From positions 1 through 9,424 of the forward strand of contig JAJZEY010000017.1 in assembly GCA_021805585.1 (NCBI GenBank): a stretch of 9,424 bases of DNA. Direction: 5' to 3'. A model generated the notes under the pieces. That model had not been told where the DNA came from. It worked only from the letters and a program-made list of their open reading frames with translations, and did no database searches. Shown here one piece after another: positions 6,244 to 9,424 of the stretch (position 1 is its first letter; every line of letters starts with the position of its first letter). Origin of the DNA: Planctomycetota bacterium. GTDB taxonomy: Bacteria > Planctomycetota > Phycisphaerae > WQYP01. The position numbers were made by a program, and so were the translations under genes.

Positions 6244-9200
6244 TTAAAACTGCACGGCCATGCCGACCATGACGCTTTGGCTGTGCTGATTGTTCGGACC
6301 AATTTGAGCTTCATAATTGGCAAAAAGCGTGGCATTGGGACAGATTTTGCCGCTTACGCCCGCCCCGATCAATGCGGAATCGCGACCCGCATTGGGTACA
6401 TTGGTAATAAAGGTTCCGCCGCTTAATCCGGTAAGCGACGAGCTGATACCGCGGCTGTTGTTCAAATATTCATGCTGCCAGAAGGCATTGGCGCTGATCA
6501 CCAGCGGCATGGGAACCTTGGGCAGGCGCAATTTGTATTGTCCCTGGCCACCCAGCAAGCTTCGCAGGGAATCAACCGATTGACTGCCGACACTTAAGTC
6601 CGCCGGACTTCCTGTTTCGGAAAAGCTGGACATGCTGATATGTGTGTAATCAAGCCCCAGAGCCGGACCGGCCTTAAAATGGCGGAAAATCGGGAAGTTG
6701 AAACCGGCCATCGTATTAAGATCAAACTGATTGGAATCCGGCTTGCCGGTCGCGGTGGAACTGATACCGGCAGGCGCGACATTGCGGTGAACCGTGTACT
6801 GGTTGTAAGTGTAGTCGGTGCTCGCATCGGCAAAGAAATTGCCGCGCCGATAGCCGGCAAACAGGCCCGGTGCATAGGAATTGTCACGCAGGGTGCTGCC
6901 CTGGGCGTCCAAATGGGCACCGGTATAACTGTAATTAAAGCTCAGGCCAACCACCAATGATTTGGCGAAGCGATAATCCAGCCCGGTGTTCAGGCCACCG
7001 GTGAAGTAATTTTGACCGGAGCTGTCGGTGGGCTGACTGCCGAGAATCGCCTGGCCGGCAATAAAGCCGCCAAAGGCGTCATGGGCCGATTCGCGCGAAG
7101 GCAGCGGCACATTACCGGAATTGGCATGCATGACATCATCCAGATATTGGGTGGAGGATGTAGCGGCGTTCACGGTGGAATTTGATTGCAGAGCGGAGGC
7201 CAGCGCCAATGAGAATGGGTCGGTGTTGGTGGTTTTCAGCAGTGTCAGGCCGGCGGTATTAAAGCCGCCGCCATCAAAATCACTGGATATCTGATTGTTG
7301 ATAGCTTCAGAATTAAATATGCTGTTGTTCAATTGCATATTGGCCAGACCGCCATAAACCAAAGGAGACATCTGGTTAAGTGCATTGGCGATATCCTGCC
7401 CAGACTGACCGCTAAGGGTAAGCAGCAGGCTTTGAAGGGCGGGATTGATGCCGGGATTGTTGGCGGCGGTATCAATGTAATTGGCGATTGCAAGCTGATT
7501 GGGCGTTTGAGCATTCTGGGCAAAATTAAAGCCGCCCAGAAGGGTCAGAACATAATTATTGCCGCTGTCCACACCAGAGAAGCTGACATTGGTTGCCGAT
7601 CCCGGAAGGTAGCCGTAATTCGCGAAATTAGTGGAAATAGCGCTGCCCGCCGTGATGAGGGTGTATTGTACGCGTTGGCCGATCGCCGGAACGGCGGCAC
7701 CAGCCACGTAAAGCCGCAATGTACCGGCCAGAGTTGCGGAACCGGTGACATTAAGCACATCCGCGGATGTGGGGCTTACAATGGCGAGTCCCAGGCCGCC
7801 ATTGGCTGCCTGCAAATAATTGCCATTTACCTGCACGGTGGTGGCTGTTGCGCCTTCCGCCGCCGCGGTGGAGGATAGCAGTTGTCCACCGGAAACAATT
7901 AAACCCCCCGTGCCAAACGCGGCGGTATTTGCTTCAATCACCGAGCCGCCATCAATATTAAATAACCCGGTGAGCGTGTTGGACCCGGTAATTTTAATAT
8001 AGTCTGAATTGCTTGCACCACTGACGGCAAAAGCCGCATTCCCCGCAATAACGCCGGAGAGAATGGTTGGGTTGGCCTGTGTACCGGAACCCTCGTCAAT
8101 AAATTCTCCGCCGGTAAATTGCGACTGCACCGCCTCCGCCTGCGAACCGACCGCCGGGAGATCAGCAAGGCCAAGGCTGGCATTTATCGGGTTGGCGATC
8201 GTCAGGCCACCGCCGCCGACGGGCGCGTTGTCCAGAACATTGCCGCCGATCAGGGTCAGGCGCACCGACGAAGCCGGCAGATTAGCCAGCGAACTGAATG
8301 CCACGCTGGTGGCGGCGGAAGCATTTCCAATGATCAGACCATTTACCCCGGTAAATGCGGTGCTGTTTCCGGTACCAGCCAGAATGAAATTACCATTTTG
8401 CAAAATCAATACTGCGGAACTGTTGCTTATTGTGCCGGAAAGCGTCAATGTTTGACCACCGGCGTCAATGGTATCACCGGTTGAATTCGCCAGGCTAATG
8501 GCCGATACCACACTGCCTGCGGTGGACCCGGTATAGTTTAATTCCGCAGTCTTAAGCTGGATTGCCGCCCCGGCACCGGGCAGATCGGCGGAGGATGCGA
8601 ATTCCGCAATTGTTGTTGATGAGCCAGTACCAACCAGCAGCGTGCCGGCGGCAAATTGCGCAGCCCCCTGGCCGGACGCCAGATTGAACGTTCCATTTTC
8701 CAGTTGAATGGTTTGCGAACCCGCGGTAGTGGCCAGGCCGCCGGAAAGGGTAACCGTTTGCCCATTGCCATTGATCAAATCGGTATTAGCGCCAACAGCA
8801 GAGATCTGGTTGACAATATTAAGGGCGGAACCGCCGGTATATACCAGGTTGCCGCCATCCATCTGAATTTCCGCATTGGTTCCAGGCAGATTCACCGCGC
8901 TTGCAAAATTGACCGTTCCGCCGTGCAAGGCGTCGCCAATAGCCAGGGCACCAGCCGTGAAAGTAGTGGAATTGGTGCCGGAAAGGGTAAGGCTGTTTGT
9001 GCCCGCCGAGTCAATAACCGTCAGCACATTGCTGCTGCTGGAATTGGTGATGGCACCGGAATAGTTGGATCCGGTAAGGCCGTCCACATTAATGGTGGCA
9101 TTGGCGTTAAGCGTCAGATTATTGCCGACGGTGATACCCGCCGCGCCATATTGCAGTGTGGCGCCGCCGGTGCCTATGGTAATGCCGCCGGTACCGAAGT

Positions 9201-9424
9201 TGGATGTGGCGGATGCCGTGTTCTGGAAATTCACGGTCACACCATTCTCCAGCGTGGTGCCGCCGGTGTAGGTGTTGGTGCCGCTTAATGTCAGGGTATT
9301 ACCGCCGCTGATGGTCAGCGGGTTGCTTCCCACAATTGCGGCACTGATCGCCGCATTATTGGCCAGCGAAATGGTTCCATCCACTTCCAGCGTATTGGTG
9401 CCCGTACCGGCGATGGTGTACTGG
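6244..9424 (-). CDS. Autotransporter (type Va secretion), C-terminal 1059 residues; 5' end outside window
   Basis: The minus-strand frame is open to the window edge. An in-frame GTG at 9382-9384 is merely internal, since the same repeat sequence continues upstream as TGTNTLEV; the signal peptide and true start lie beyond 9424. Visible residues are counted from the first whole codon at the edge. Residues 1-620 are Gly/Ser/Thr/Asn-rich beta-helix passenger, starting with an autotransporter-associated beta-strand repeat (LTLSGTNTYTGGTTLENG) and containing a roughly 101-residue repeat. Residues 634-713 are the helical linker (TPNQLAIANYIDTAA, LNQMSPLVYGGL) that usually spans the pore. Residues about 779-1059 form the outer-membrane beta-barrel (GGFIAGQ, GLDYRF, FWQHEYLNNSRG) ending MVGMAVQF, with the terminal Phe recognised by the BAM complex. 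The passenger is free of cysteine; the only one is in the barrel (KICPNA). No protease or lipase motif is visible, so a structural or adhesive surface role is more likely, but the N-terminal part is unseen. First in a row of three exported proteins. Confidence 0.93.
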   Translation of the reverse strand, partial: QYTIAGTGTNTLEVDGTISLANNAAISAAIVGSNPLTISGGNTLTLSGTNTYTGGTTLENGVTVNFQNTASATSNFGTGGITIGTGGATLQYGAAGITVGNNLTLNANATINVDGLTGSNYSGAITNSSSSNVLTVIDSAGTNSLTLSGTNSTTFTAGALAIGDALHGGTVNFASAVNLPGTNAEIQMDGGNLVYTGGSALNIVNQISAVGANTDLINGNGQTVTLSGGLATTAGSQTIQLENGTFNLASGQGAAQFAAGTLLVGTGSSTTIAEFASSADLPGAGAAIQLKTAELNYTGSTAGSVVSAISLANSTGDTIDAGGQTLTLSGTISNSSAVLILQNGNFILAGTGNSTAFTGVNGLIIGNASAATSVAFSSLANLPASSVRLTLIGGNVLDNAPVGGGGLTIANPINASLGLADLPAVGSQAEAVQSQFTGGEFIDEGSGTQANPTILSGVIAGNAAFAVSGASNSDYIKITGSNTLTGLFNIDGGSVIEANTAAFGTGGLIVSGGQLLSSTAAAEGATATTVQVNGNYLQAANGGLGLAIVSPTSADVLNVTGSATLAGTLRLYVAGAAVPAIGQRVQYTLITAGSAISTNFANYGYLPGSATNVSFSGVDSGNNYVLTLLGGFNFAQNAQTPNQLAIANYIDTAANNPGINPALQSLLLTLSGQSGQDIANALNQMSPLVYGGLANMQLNNSIFNSEAINNQISSDFDGGGFNTAGLTLLKTTNTDPFSLALASALQSNSTVNAATSSTQYLDDVMHANSGNVPLPSRESAHDAFGGFIAGQAILGSQPTDSSGQNYFTGGLNTGLDYRFAKSLVVGLSFNYSYTGAHLDAQGSTLRDNSYAPGLFAGYRRGNFFADASTDYTYNQYTVHRNVAPAGISSTATGKPDSNQFDLNTMAGFNFPIFRHFKAGPALGLDYTHISMSSFSETGSPADLSVGSQSVDSLRSLLGGQGQYKLRLPKVPMPLVISANAFWQHEYLNNSRGISSSLTGLSGGTFITNVPNAGRDSALIGAGVSGKICPNATLFANYEAQIGPNNQHSQSVMVGMAVQF
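8050..8955 (-). repeat. About 101-residue repeat in the autotransporter passenger, two clear copies and one decayed
   Basis: Copy 1 (8656-8955) and copy 2 (8353-8655) share an order of motifs: AGALAIG or AGTLLVG; VNFASAVNLPG or AEFASSADLPG; AEIQMDGGNLVYTGG or AAIQLKTAELNYTGS; NGQTVTLSGG or GGQTLTLSGT; then IQLENGTFNLASG or LILQNGNFILAGT. Copy 3 (about 8050-8352) begins well (NGLIIG, VAFSSLANLP, LTLIGGNVL) and then diverges. The LPG/LP motifs are 102 and 101 residues apart. The period is far longer than a single beta-helix rung, so each copy likely covers several rungs. The copies are diverged at DNA level. Confidence 0.7.
9220..9318 (-). repeat. Autotransporter-associated beta-strand repeat (PATR-type)
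   Basis: This encodes LTISGGNTLTLSGTNTYTGG followed by TTLENGVTVNFQN, very close to the family consensus LTxxGxGTLTLSGxNTYTGGTTxxxGxLxxN. Such units are rungs of the passenger beta-helix and usually occur several times, so more copies probably lie upstream of the window. A diverged copy (ITGSNTLTGLFNIDGGSVIE) lies at about 7890-8000. Confidence 0.85.

Noticed and set aside
8656..9288. Plus-strand open frame of 210 codons, Gly/Ile/Arg-rich, opposite the passenger
   Set aside because: Its repetitive look mirrors the passenger repeats on the other strand; the minus-strand reading is unmistakably autotransporter.
9382..9384. GTG as the start of the autotransporter
   Set aside because: The frame stays open to the window edge with the same passenger-type sequence upstream, and there is no signal peptide after this codon, so it is internal.

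Overview
The window holds the 3' end of a riboflavin-biosynthesis gene on the + strand (ribA/ribBA, 1-150), facing a block of three long minus-strand genes that fills the rest. In transcription order these are the 3' part of a large autotransporter (6244 to beyond 9424), a 509-residue exported TPR protein (4572-6101), and a 1391-residue exported TPR/Sel1-repeat protein (342-4517). There are no tRNA or rRNA genes, CRISPR arrays, insertion sequences or other mobile-element traces, and no gene-free stretch over 300 bases.

The host is a Gram-negative (diderm) bacterium: the autotransporter has a complete C-terminal outer-membrane beta-barrel ending in phenylalanine, and the other two proteins start with Sec signal peptides. 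DNA is moderately GC-rich. A passenger with an autotransporter-associated beta-strand repeat, very large TPR/Sel1 proteins and the RibA sequence type would fit the PVC group (Planctomycetes/Phycisphaerae or Verrucomicrobia), but an acidophilic proteobacterium or another diderm cannot be excluded. This taxonomic guess is inference only.

Layout: 1-150 ribA C-terminus; 151-341 a 191-base convergent gap with one weak inverted repeat; 342-4517 the TPR/Sel1 protein, with 20 consecutive Sel1-like units in its C-terminal half; 4518-4571 a 54-base gap holding its ribosome binding site; 4572-6101 the TPR protein; 6102-6243 a 142-base gap with two small hairpins and the next ribosome binding site; 6244-9424 the autotransporter, whose signal peptide and N-terminal passenger lie outside the window.

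The three minus-strand genes are co-directional, closely spaced, and all predicted to be exported. The simplest reading is a surface/periplasm operon: a displayed beta-helical protein plus two periplasmic helical-repeat scaffold proteins that could assist its assembly, anchor it or work with it. That functional link is inference from context; neither helical-repeat protein has a recognisable catalytic domain. This trio is the best candidate here for an undescribed system.
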